DNA of 64,000 bases, taken from JACVRW01 sp963837445 (GTDB taxonomy: Bacteria > Actinomycetota > Thermoleophilia > Solirubrobacterales > Thermoleophilaceae). The DNA lies in NCBI GenBank assembly GCA_963837445.1, contig CAWINK010000002.1, positions 248,001-312,000 of the forward strand, written 5' to 3'. Positions 1 through 7,465 of this stretch are shown here, piece after piece. The notes beneath the pieces were generated by a model. The model made no database searches, was not told the DNA's origin, and worked only from the letters and a program-made list of their open reading frames with translations. Position numbers and translations under genes: made by a program. How positions within the stretch are numbered: position 1 is the first letter of the stretch; the number at the start of each line of letters is the position of its first letter.

Positions 1-2
1 CG

Positions 3-959
3 GACGCCGAGCGCCGCGCGACCTACGACCGCTACGGCTTCGAGGGGCTCGACTCGCGCGGCTTCAGCTCGCAGGCGCACGGCTTCGGCTCGTTCGCCGA
101 CATCTTCGACGCCTTCTTCGGCGGCGACCCCTTCGGCGGCGCCTTCGGGCGCGGCGGTGCCGGACGCATCCAGGGTGGCGACCTCGCCGTTGAGGTGGAG
201 ATCTCGCTCGCCGAGGCTGCTGCCGGCAAGACGGTCGAGGTGGCCTACGAGCTGGTGGACAGCTGCGAGCACTGCCACGGGAACGGCGCCGAGCCGGGCA
301 CGCCGATCGAGACCTGCCCGACCTGCGGCGGGGCCGGGCGGATCCGCGCGGTCACGCGGACGGCCTTCGGGCAGCTCGTCCGCGAGCAGGCCTGCGAGCC
401 GTGCGGCGGCGAGGGCCGCATCCCGTCCAAGCCCTGCCACGAGTGCCAGGGGCGCGGCCGGCGCGCGCTGCGAAAGACGCTTCAGGTGGACGTGCCGGCC
501 GGGATCGCCGACGACCAGCGCATCCGCCTCAGCGGGCGCGGCCACGCGGGCGAGCGCGGCGGTCCCGCCGGCGACCTCTACGTCCTCGTCCGGGTGAGCG
601 AGGACGAGCGCTTCCTGCGCGACGGCAGCGACCTCGTGACCGTGGTGGACGTGCCCGCGCCCGCGGCCGCCCTCGGCACGACGGTGTCGGTGCCGACCCT
701 GGATGGAGACGAGGAGATCGACGTGCCCGCCGGCACGCAGCCCGGAACGGTGGTCACGCTGCGCGAGCGCGGCATGCCGACGCTCGGCCGCGGGCGCCGC
801 GGCGACCAGCAGGTGGTGCTCAACGTGGTGATCCCGCGCAACCTCAGCGCGCGCCAGAGCGAGCTGCTCGAGGAGCTGCGCGCCTCGCTCACGGCCGAGA
901 ACCTCGAGGAGAAGGCCGACGAGTCGCTGCTCTCGAAGGTCAGGCGGGCGCTCCGCTGA
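3..959 (+). CDS. dnaJ: Chaperone protein DnaJ (5' end outside window)
   Basis: Hsp40 co-chaperone that stimulates the ATPase of DnaK and binds unfolded clients. The window opens in the last helix of the J domain (DAERRATYDRYG). A Gly/Phe-rich linker follows, then the zinc-binding domain with four CxxCxGxG-type repeats (CEHCHGNG, CPTCGGAG, CEPCGGEG, CHECQGRG), then the C-terminal substrate-binding beta domains. About 318 residues are visible and only the N-terminal ~60 are missing. The stop TGA overlaps the presumed CTG start of prmA (CTGA), so the two are probably co-transcribed and translationally coupled. Confidence 0.95.
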   Translation, partial: DAERRATYDRYGFEGLDSRGFSSQAHGFGSFADIFDAFFGGDPFGGAFGRGGAGRIQGGDLAVEVEISLAEAAAGKTVEVAYELVDSCEHCHGNGAEPGTPIETCPTCGGAGRIRAVTRTAFGQLVREQACEPCGGEGRIPSKPCHECQGRGRRALRKTLQVDVPAGIADDQRIRLSGRGHAGERGGPAGDLYVLVRVSEDERFLRDGSDLVTVVDVPAPAAALGTTVSVPTLDGDEEIDVPAGTQPGTVVTLRERGMPTLGRGRRGDQQVVLNVVIPRNLSARQSELLEELRASLTAENLEEKADESLLSKVRRALR

Positions 960-1756
960 TCCGCCTCGCCGTAAGGGCGCCCGCCGAGCACGCCGAGACC
1001 GTGCTCGCCGAGTTGGTCGAGCTGGCGCCCGCGGGCTTCGAGCAGGTCGACGGCGACGGGTTCGTGGAGTTCGCCTCTACGGGGCACCCGGCGAGCTGCC
1101 CAGACCTTCCCCAGGGCGCCGCACTCGTCGCCGGCAGCCCCGTCCACGTCTCGACGAGCCGAGGTTGGCGACGACTGGGCCGATCGTTGGCGCGAATTTC
1201 ACAAGCCCGTACAGGTCGGTCGACCTCCACGTGCGTCCGCCGTGGAGCGAGCCGCTCAAGGACAGCATCGACATCGTCATCGATCCGGGGCAGGCGTTCG
1301 GCACTGGGGCTCATCCGACGACACGGCTGTCGCTGGAACTGCTGCTCGAGGTCACACCGGCGGGCCCGCTCGTGGACCTCGGCTGCGGCTCCGGCGTGCT
1401 CGCGATCGCCGCGGCGAAGCTCGGCTTCACGCCCGGTCACCGCTTTCGACCACGACCCGGCGGCCATCGAGGCCACGCTCGACAACGCCCGTGCGAACGG
1501 CGTAACGCTTGACCGCGTGGAGCGTCACGACCTGCGCAGCGCGGCCGCGCCGGTGGCGCCGGTCATGACGGCAAACCTCATGCGCCCGCTGCTGGTCCGC
1601 GTGGCGGAGCTGTTGCCCGAGCAGCCCGAGACGCTGATCGTCTCGGGGCTGCTCGAAGGCGAGGAGGAAGAGGTGGCGGCGGCGTTCGCGTCGCTGCGCG
1701 AACGCCGCCGCGTACGACTACAGGGGTGGAGCGCCCTCCTGTTGACCCTGCCCTAG
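956..1756 (+). CDS. prmA: Ribosomal protein L11 methyltransferase, broken by about five 1-base indels
   Basis: SAM-dependent methyltransferase that modifies ribosomal protein L11. No single frame encodes it. The N-terminus (LIRLAVRAPAEHAE) is in frame 2, the middle (RPPWSEPLKDSIDIVIDPG, FGTGAHPTTR, SAM motif LVDLGCGSGVLAIAAAKLG) is in frame 1, and the end (TAFDHDPAAIEATLDNARAN to the stop) is in frame 2 again. Removing one base near 1102, 1160, 1225 and 1436 and adding one near 1075 restores a continuous PrmA, including the expected DDWADRWREFHKP segment that is otherwise out of frame. The net shift is +3, consistent with starting and ending in the same frame. No ATG/GTG/TTG lies at the expected start; CTG at 956 overlaps the dnaJ stop. 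Sequence error is more likely than a true pseudogene. Confidence 0.85.
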   Translation: MIRLAVRAPAEHAETVLAELVELAPAGFEQVDGDGFVEFASTGHPASCPDLPQGAALVAGSPVHVSTSRGWRRLGRSLARISQARTGRSTSTCVRRGASRSRTASTSSSIRGRRSALGLIRRHGCRWNCCSRSHRRARSWTSAAAPACSRSPRRSSASRPVTAFDHDPAAIEATLDNARANGVTLDRVERHDLRSAAAPVAPVMTANLMRPLLVRVAELLPEQPETLIVSGLLEGEEEEVAAAFASLRERRRVRLQGWSALLLTLP

Positions 1757-1883
1757 ACGTTGCCCCCGTAGCTAGGGCTTTGCAGGCGATTCTCCTCCGC
1801 AGTCGGACTCGGTATCGGCAGGCGGTCAGACCACCTTCCTAGGACATCCGTCCAGGCCGTTCTGGCCGGATACGCTGCGGCAC

Positions 1884-2645
1884 GTGCGCCTCGTGGACCT
1901 GTCAGCTCCGATCCGGCAGAGCCCGCCGGAAACCCCGGAGGTGCTGCGCACCGACATCGAGTTCAGCGGGCACGCCGAGGGCGCCGCGATGATCGAATCG
2001 CTGCTCGGCGTGCCGGCCAGCCTGCTGCGTGACGGCGAGGGCTGGGCGGTCGAGACGTTCACCCGCTTCGGCACTCACAACTCCACGCACGTGGACGCGC
2101 CCTGGCACTACAACTCGCGCATCGGCGGCGAGCCGGCGCAGACGATCGACGCGCTTCCGCTCGACTGGTTCTTCGGCGCCGGCGTGGTGCTCGACATGTC
2201 GGCCAAGGACGAGGGCGAGACGATCGACGTGGCGGACGTCGCCTCAGAGCTCGGGCGGGTCGGCCATGAATTGCGCGAGCGCGACATCGTGCTCGTCCGG
2301 ACCGGCCGCGACGTGTACGTGGACGAGCCGGGCTACATGGCGCTCGGGCCGGGCGTGACGGTCGAGGCCACCCGCTGGCTCTACGAGCGCGGCGTGCGAG
2401 TGATGGGCATCGACGCCTGGGGCTGGGACGGTCCGCTCCACCTCCAGGCGCAGGCCGCGCTCGAGTCGAAGGAGTCCGGCGTGTTCTGGGCGGCGCACCA
2501 GGCGGACCTGCCCTACTCGCAGATCGAGCGCCTCGTGAACCTCGGCGAGCTCCCGCCCACCGGCTTCCAGGTGGCCTGCTTCCCGCTGAAGATCGTGGGC
2601 GCGAGCGCCGCGCCCTCGCGGGTCGTGGGCATCGTCCCGGACTGA
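1884..2645 (+). CDS. Cyclase-family metal-dependent hydrolase (kynurenine formamidase-like)
   Basis: A 253-residue protein of the cyclase family (Pfam Cyclase), which includes bacterial kynurenine formamidase and isatin hydrolase. The N-terminal DLSAPI motif and the metal-binding segment THNSTHVDAPWHY (around residues 69-81) are the family signature, here with N where many members have G before STHVD. A second conserved region is RTGRDVY near residue 140. Location near a tryptophan biosynthesis cluster is suggestive, but a role in tryptophan breakdown is not shown. Start is GTG at 1884. The stop codon lies inside the outer arm of a large intergenic palindrome shared with the convergent HAD gene. 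Substrate unknown. Confidence 0.75.
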   Translation: MRLVDLSAPIRQSPPETPEVLRTDIEFSGHAEGAAMIESLLGVPASLLRDGEGWAVETFTRFGTHNSTHVDAPWHYNSRIGGEPAQTIDALPLDWFFGAGVVLDMSAKDEGETIDVADVASELGRVGHELRERDIVLVRTGRDVYVDEPGYMALGPGVTVEATRWLYERGVRVMGIDAWGWDGPLHLQAQAALESKESGVFWAAHQADLPYSQIERLVNLGELPPTGFQVACFPLKIVGASAAPSRVVGIVPD

Positions 2646-2761
2646 ACGGCAGCATTGAAGGGTGCCTCGACCGAAGCTCAACACGAAACGTCCCATAGTG
2701 GGACGCAACGTGTTGAGCCTCTGCCAGGCGGCCCGGGCTCCCTCTCAATGCTGCTGTTCAG
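2642..2761. repeat. Nested palindrome between two convergent genes
   Basis: Outer arms are at 2642-2658 (CTGAACGGCAGCATTGA) and 2745-2761 (TCAATGCTGCTGTTCAG), complementary in 16 of 17 positions. Inside is a second hairpin with 20-nt arms at 2676-2695 and 2699-2718 around the 3-nt loop TAG, complementary except for a 3x3 internal loop. The outer arms contain the stop codons of both flanking genes. It may act as a bidirectional terminator or an mRNA 3'-end stabiliser, although there is no T tract. Confidence 0.75.
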
Positions 2762-3437
2762 GCGCTTCGTTGGCCACTCCCGCCAAGGGCCACAGGTCCC
2801 GCCACTCGTAATCGGGCTGCTCCGGCCCCGGCGCCGGCATGCCGCCCCGGTTCACCCACGCCGTTCGCATGCCATGTCGCTGTGCCGCGGCCAGGTCGTA
2901 CTTGAAGCCGAACGCCACGTGGAGGATCTCCTCGGGAGCCGCGCCGATCCCGCGCAGCGCGTGCTCGAACGGCTCGTCGCCGGGCTTGTAGGCGCGGCAG
3001 TCCTCGGCCACGGTCACCCCGTCGAACTCGACCTCGAGGTGGCGCAGCGAGTGCTCCATGATCTCCCGGTCGGTGTTCGAGATGATCCAGAGCCGCAGGC
3101 CGGCCTCCTTCGCGGCGCGCAGCGCCGGCACGGTGTCCGGGAACGGCTGCCAGCTCTCCATGGAGCGCACAAGTGCCTCGCCGTCCCGCTCGTTCCAGCG
3201 GTAGCCCCGCTCGCCCGCCCAGGCCGCGAGGCTGTCGGTCAGCACGTCGCGGTAGCTGCGGTAGTCGCCGTGGAGGCGCTCGAACTGCATCTCCTCCCAG
3301 CGCGCGCGCAGTTCGCGCGCCGGCGGCGGCTGCGGCTCGTGTCGGCGTGCGATCTCGTAGAGGAAGGCGGCCGCGCCGCCCTCCCAGTCGATCAGCGTGC
3401 CGTAGCAGTCGAATGTCGCGACTCGAATCGGTTCCAT
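2745..3437 (-). CDS. HAD-superfamily hydrolase, haloacid dehalogenase type II-like
   Basis: A 230-residue HAD phosphatase/dehalogenase. Motif I is ATFDCYGTLIDW near residue 8, with nucleophilic Asp10. Motif II is IISNTD (Ser/Asn). Motif III Lys lies in AYKPGDEPFEHAL, and the following loop is HVAFGFKYDLAAAQRHGM. DCYGTL is the usual motif I of the L-2-haloacid dehalogenase subgroup, but many members are general phosphatases, so the substrate is open. Convergent with the cyclase gene and divergent from yqeY across only 17 bp. The C-terminal APEQQH and the stop are encoded by the arm of the palindrome. Confidence 0.8.
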   Translation of the reverse strand: MEPIRVATFDCYGTLIDWEGGAAAFLYEIARRHEPQPPPARELRARWEEMQFERLHGDYRSYRDVLTDSLAAWAGERGYRWNERDGEALVRSMESWQPFPDTVPALRAAKEAGLRLWIISNTDREIMEHSLRHLEVEFDGVTVAEDCRAYKPGDEPFEHALRGIGAAPEEILHVAFGFKYDLAAAQRHGMRTAWVNRGGMPAPGPEQPDYEWRDLWPLAGVANEAPEQQH

Positions 3438-3454
3438 ACCTACACTTGGAGTGG

Positions 3455-3886
3455 ATGTCGTTGCTGAATCAGGTGCAGCATGACGTGAAGACCGCGATGA
3501 AGGCGGGCGAGCGCGAGCGCGTGCATGCGCTGCGCATGATCGCCGACGCCCTCCAAAAGGCCGAGAAGGACAACGGCGCGGATCCGGTGGAGGTGCTCCA
3601 GCGCGAGCGCAAGCGCCGCCTGGAGGCCGCCGAGGCGTACCGCGACGGCGGCCGCAAGGATGCCGCCGAGGCCGAGGAGCGCGAGGCGGAGATCATCTCC
3701 TCGTATATGCCGGAGCAGATCTCCGACGAGGATCTGCGCGCCATCGTGGGCGACGCCGTGGCCGAGTCGGGAGCCTCGTCTCCTCAGGAGATGGGGAAGG
3801 TGATGTCGCTCGTGATGCCGCAGGTGAAGGGCCGCGCCGACGGAAAACGGGTAAGCGCGGCGGTGAAGGAGATGCTCACCCCTTAA
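3455..3886 (+). CDS. GatB/YqeY domain protein
   Basis: A 143-residue helical protein of the YqeY family, resembling the tail domain of the GatB amidotransferase subunit and probably tRNA-related. Typical sequence features are LNQVQHDVKTAMKAGERERV at the N-terminus, RMIADALQKAEKD, the segment YMPEQISDEDL and the C-terminal GKVMSLVMPQVKGRADGK. I chose ATG at 3455 because GGAG sits 4-7 bases upstream and homologues begin with this helix. It is followed after 14 bp by phoH. Confidence 0.88.
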   Translation: MSLLNQVQHDVKTAMKAGERERVHALRMIADALQKAEKDNGADPVEVLQRERKRRLEAAEAYRDGGRKDAAEAEEREAEIISSYMPEQISDEDLRAIVGDAVAESGASSPQEMGKVMSLVMPQVKGRADGKRVSAAVKEMLTP

Positions 3887-3900
3887 GTGGCCTCCACCTC

Positions 3901-4878
3901 GTGAGAATCCAACTCGAGCTTCCCAATGAGGTTGCCGCTGAGCTCGCCGGGCCCGGGGACGCGGTGATGAAGACTCTCGAGGAGCACCTCGACTGCGAGG
4001 TCTTCCTGCGCGGGAACGTGCTCACTCTCGACGGTGACGACGACGCGGTGGCCACCGCACGCACGGTCGTTCGCGAGATGTCGGACCTGGTTCGCCAGGG
4101 TCACGAGATCGCGCCCGGCACGATCGAGGCGATCGCCGGCGCGCTCGACCGCCACGAGAGCCCCAGCCGCATACTCGAGGACGTTGTCTGGCGCCACCGC
4201 GGCCTGAAGGTCGCCCCGAAGACCGTGAACCAGAAGCTATACGTGGACGCCATCCGGCGGTCCACGATCACGGTCGGCGTCGGCCCGGCCGGCACGGGCA
4301 AGTCCTTCCTCGCAGTGGCGATGGCCGTGGCGGCCCTGTCGCGGCGCGAGGTGAACCGCATCGTGCTCACGCGGCCCGCCGTCGAGGCCGGCGAGCGCCT
4401 GGGCTTCCTGCCGGGCGACATCGCGGCGAAGGTGGACCCGTACCTGCGCCCGCTCTTCGACGCCCTCTACGACATGCTCGAGCCCGACAAGGTGAACCAG
4501 CACCTGGACCGCGGCGTGATCGAGGTCGCGCCGCTGGCCTTCATGCGGGGTAGAACGCTCAATGATTCCTTCATAATCCTCGACGAGGCGCAGAACACGA
4601 GCCCGGAGCAGATCAAGATGTTCCTGACGCGGCTCGGCTTCAACTCCAAGATGGTCGTGACCGGTGACATCACGCAGATCGACCTGCCGAAGGATCAGCG
4701 CTCGGGGCTCGTGATGATCGCGGACATCCTCAAGGACGTGGACGGCATCGAGTTCGTGCGCTTCGGCGGCGAGGACGTGGTGCGGCACAAGCTCGTGCAG
4801 CGGATCGTCGCGGCCTACAGCGAGTACGCAGAGAAGCAGGCGCCGCCGCTTCGCCAGGCACGCCGCCAGCAGGGTTAA
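3901..4878 (+). CDS. PhoH family ATPase (PhoH-like, YbeZ type)
   Basis: A 325-residue P-loop ATPase related to the helicase fold and commonly linked to ybeY and RNA/ribosome maintenance. Walker A GPAGTGKS is near residue 128 and Walker B FIILDEAQN near residue 223, followed by VVTGDITQIDLP. An N-terminal KH-like segment (residues 1-75) precedes the ATPase core. GTG start at 3901. The order phoH-ybeY-era is widely conserved in bacteria. Confidence 0.92.
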   Translation: MRIQLELPNEVAAELAGPGDAVMKTLEEHLDCEVFLRGNVLTLDGDDDAVATARTVVREMSDLVRQGHEIAPGTIEAIAGALDRHESPSRILEDVVWRHRGLKVAPKTVNQKLYVDAIRRSTITVGVGPAGTGKSFLAVAMAVAALSRREVNRIVLTRPAVEAGERLGFLPGDIAAKVDPYLRPLFDALYDMLEPDKVNQHLDRGVIEVAPLAFMRGRTLNDSFIILDEAQNTSPEQIKMFLTRLGFNSKMVVTGDITQIDLPKDQRSGLVMIADILKDVDGIEFVRFGGEDVVRHKLVQRIVAAYSEYAEKQAPPLRQARRQQG

Positions 4879-4881
4879 CAC

Positions 4882-5247
4882 CTGGTCGAGCTGGACCTCA
4901 TCGACGCTCCGGAGGAGTTCCGCAGGCCGGCCCTCGCGGCGCTCGCGGCGGCTGGGGTCGAGGATGGCCACCTGGCGGTGCAGCTCGTGGACGAAGAGGC
5001 CATCCGCGCGCTCAACCGCGAGCACCGCAACCTCGATCGCCCCACCGACGTGCTGTCCTTCCCCGTGGACGAGGGCGGCCCGTCATTCGGGCCGCGCGAG
5101 CTCGGTGACGTGGTGATCTGCCCGGAGCACACGGAGGACCTGATCGAAGCCGTGGTCCACGGCGTGCTCCACCTGTGCGGATACGACCACGACACCGACG
5201 GCGGCGAGATGCTCGCGCTCCAGCGCCGCGTGCTGGAGGAGCTGTGA
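4882..5247 (+). CDS. ybeY: Endoribonuclease YbeY (probable CTG start)
   Basis: Zinc-dependent rRNA maturation and quality-control endoribonuclease. The zinc motif HGVLHLCGYDHD is near the C-terminus and the conserved LNREHRNLDRPTDVLSFP segment is complete. The only standard start, GTG at 4978, would delete about 30 conserved N-terminal residues. The frame is open from directly after the phoH stop, with CTG at 4882 (then VELDLIDAPEEFRRPAL) the plausible start, giving 121 residues. A 1-base error just upstream is the alternative. The stop overlaps the era start (GTGA). Confidence 0.85.
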   Translation: MVELDLIDAPEEFRRPALAALAAAGVEDGHLAVQLVDEEAIRALNREHRNLDRPTDVLSFPVDEGGPSFGPRELGDVVICPEHTEDLIEAVVHGVLHLCGYDHDTDGGEMLALQRRVLEEL

Positions 5248-6128
5248 GCCGCTCCGGCTTCGTGGCCCTGGCCGGGCGGCCTAACACCGGTAAGTCGACG
5301 CTGGTGAACCAGATCGTGGGCGGCAAGGTGGCGATCGTGTCCGACAAGCCCCAGACGACCCGGCGCGAGATCCGCGGCGTGGCCACCGGCGAGGACTGGC
5401 AGCTCGTGCTGGTGGACCTCCCGGGCGTGCAGCGGCCGCGCGACCCCCTCACCGAGCGCATGCAGCGCCAGGTGGAGCGCACGCTCGCGGACGCCGATGC
5501 CGCGCTGTTCGTGCTGAACGGCGAGCAGGTGATCGGGCCCGGCGACCGCTTCATCGCGGACGCGCTCAAGAGCTCGGGCGTGCCCACCGTGACCGTGCTG
5601 AACAAGGTCGACCGGCTCGACAAGCCCCGTACCGTGAAGGCGCTGTCCACCGCCGCCGAGCTCGACGTCCAGGGTGAGCTGTTCCCGATCAGTGCGATCA
5701 GCGGAGCCGGCGTCGGCCCCGTGGTGGAGCAGCTCGTGTCGATGATGCCGGAGGGTCCGTTCCTGTATCCGCCTGACGAGACGAGCGACCAGTCGCTCGA
5801 GATACGGCTCGCCGAGCTGGTGCGCGAGCAGGTGCTGCTGCGCACGCGTGAGGAGCTGCCGCACGCGGTGGAGGTCGAGGTCAACGAGATCGAGGAGCGT
5901 GAAACCGACGGCCTGCTCGTGGTGCGGGCACGGGTGTGGGCCGAGACCGAGTCGCAGAAGGGCATCCTGGTGGGATCGGGCGGCCGGATGGTGAGGGCCG
6001 TTGGCACGGCGGCCCGCAAGGAGATCGAGGGCCTGCTCGAACGGCAGGTGCACCTCGAGCTGAACGTGCGCGTGCGCAAGGGCTGGCGCCGCGACGAGGG
6101 CCTACTGGACCGGCTGGGCATCGAGTGA
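5244..6128 (+). CDS. era: GTPase Era
   Basis: A 294-residue ribosome-assembly GTPase that binds 16S rRNA. G1 GRPNTGKST is near residue 10, the switch region contains QTTRREIRGV, G3 is DLPG and G4 is NKVD near residue 119. A C-terminal KH domain contains GSGGRMVRAVGTAARKEIE. The GTG start overlaps the ybeY stop by 4 bp. Translationally coupled to ybeY and to the downstream GNAT gene. Confidence 0.96.
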   Translation: MSRSGFVALAGRPNTGKSTLVNQIVGGKVAIVSDKPQTTRREIRGVATGEDWQLVLVDLPGVQRPRDPLTERMQRQVERTLADADAALFVLNGEQVIGPGDRFIADALKSSGVPTVTVLNKVDRLDKPRTVKALSTAAELDVQGELFPISAISGAGVGPVVEQLVSMMPEGPFLYPPDETSDQSLEIRLAELVREQVLLRTREELPHAVEVEVNEIEERETDGLLVVRARVWAETESQKGILVGSGGRMVRAVGTAARKEIEGLLERQVHLELNVRVRKGWRRDEGLLDRLGIE

Positions 6129-6889
6129 TCGAGCGGATCCATGCGTTCATGCGGCGTGCCGAGGAGAGCGTCTGCGACGAGGTGGTGAAGACCGCGCACG
6201 GCACCGCCATGCTCACGCCGACCCTGCCGCTCGTGTGGCAGGTGAACGCGATCCGGGTCGAGGACCCGCAGGCGAGCGTCGCGCAGCTCGTGGCGGAGGC
6301 CGACGACGTCCAGGCCGGCTTCGGCCATCGCAAGCTTGTGATGCACGACGAGCAGCTGGGCGAGCGCCTGGCCCCGGAGCTCGTCCTAGCCGGCTGGAAC
6401 CCATATCGCGTGCTGATCATGCTCCGGCGCCGCCCGGCCGATCGTCCAGAGGCGCCGGGCGCCGGCGCCGAGGTGAGCCGCGACGTGGGGGCGGCGGCGC
6501 TCGCCGCCTTTCGCCGCGAGCAGCCGTTCGGCTGGCAGGACGAAGCCGTGCGTCAGCTCGCCGCGATGGACGATCGCTACACGAGCGTGCTCGCCGCGCG
6601 CGACTTCGCCTCGCCGCCCGACGATCCCGCCTGCGCGTGCCGCCTCTACACACACGATGGACTCGGCCAGGTGGACGAGGTGGGTACCGTGGAAGCGCGG
6701 AGGGGCCGCGGCCACGCCCGCGCGGCGGTCGCCGCCGCCGCTGACGCGGCCGCCGCGAACGGCTGCGAGCAGGTGTTCATGGTCACCGACGCCGCCGACT
6801 GGCCCCAGGAGCTCTACCGCCGCCTCGGCTTCGACGAGATCGGCGCCACCTACGAGTTCCTGAAGCTCTCAATCAGCTCACGGCCATAA
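6125..6889 (+). CDS. GNAT-family N-acetyltransferase
   Basis: A 254-residue protein. The C-terminal half carries a GNAT core: VDEVGTVEARRGRGHARAAV is the acetyl-CoA-binding motif A (R/Q-x-x-G-x-G/A), followed by a beta strand EQVFMVTDAADWP and the terminal LYRRLGFDEIG. The N-terminal half (residues 1-130) resembles the non-catalytic half of two-domain GNATs. GTG start overlaps the era stop by 4 bp. Acceptor substrate unknown. Confidence 0.8.
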   Translation: MIERIHAFMRRAEESVCDEVVKTAHGTAMLTPTLPLVWQVNAIRVEDPQASVAQLVAEADDVQAGFGHRKLVMHDEQLGERLAPELVLAGWNPYRVLIMLRRRPADRPEAPGAGAEVSRDVGAAALAAFRREQPFGWQDEAVRQLAAMDDRYTSVLAARDFASPPDDPACACRLYTHDGLGQVDEVGTVEARRGRGHARAAVAAAADAAAANGCEQVFMVTDAADWPQELYRRLGFDEIGATYEFLKLSISSRP

Positions 6890-6897
6890 TCGTCGGT

Positions 6898-7465
6898 GTG
6901 GATCTGCTCCCCTGCATAGTCCAGGACGCCCGCACCGGCGAGGTGCTCACGCTCGCCTACATGAACGACGAGGCGCTCAAGCGCACCCGCGAGACGGGTG
7001 AGATGTGGTTCTGGTCGCGCTCGCGGAACGAGCTCTGGCACAAGGGCGAGACCTCGGGGAACGTCCAGAAGCTCAAGGAGCTCCGGCTGGACTGCGACGA
7101 GGACGCGATCCTCGCGCTCGTCGAGCCCGCCGGGCCGGCGTGCCACACGGGCGAAGCGCACCTGCTTCCACAACGGCGAGCTCGAGCCGGTCCCGGCGGA
7201 GGCGCTCGCCGTGCTGGCTCGCACGATTGAGGCTCGGCGCGGGGCCGACACCTACACGGGGAGCCTCCTGGCGGACGGCGAGCTCGTGGGCGCGAAGGTC
7301 CGGGAGGAGGCCGAGGAGGTCGTCCGGGCGGCGCGTGACGAGTCCGACGAGCGCCTGGCGGAGGAGGCGGCCGACGTGCTCTACCACCTCGCCGTGCTGC
7401 TGGCCGGCCGCGGGGTCGAGCTGGCCGACGTCTACGAGGTCCTGAATGAGCGTCGCCGCGGCTGA
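6898..7465 (+). CDS. hisIE: Bifunctional HisIE: phosphoribosyl-AMP cyclohydrolase / phosphoribosyl-ATP pyrophosphatase (one frameshift)
   Basis: Catalyses steps 2 and 3 of histidine biosynthesis. The HisI domain has VLTLAYMNDEAL, the core WSRSRNELWHKGETSGN, and the zinc site region DCDEDA...GPACHTGE. The HisE domain has DGELVGAKVREEAEEVVRAA, DERLAEEAADVLYHLAVLL. The two lie in different frames: one extra base near 7154 (GAAGCGC for GAGCGC) interrupts the conserved CHTGERTCFHNGEL junction, and removing it fuses them into about 188 residues. GTG start at 6898. The 3' end overlaps trpE by 20 bp, coupling histidine and tryptophan genes. Confidence 0.9.

Noticed and set aside
956..1756. Programmed ribosomal frameshifting as explanation of prmA
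   Set aside because: Five slips without slippery heptamers or downstream structures are not a plausible programmed event.
4875..6346. Long minus-strand frames opposite ybeY and era
   Set aside because: Shadows caused by high GC; composition is Arg/His/Ser-rich and the plus strand encodes conserved proteins.
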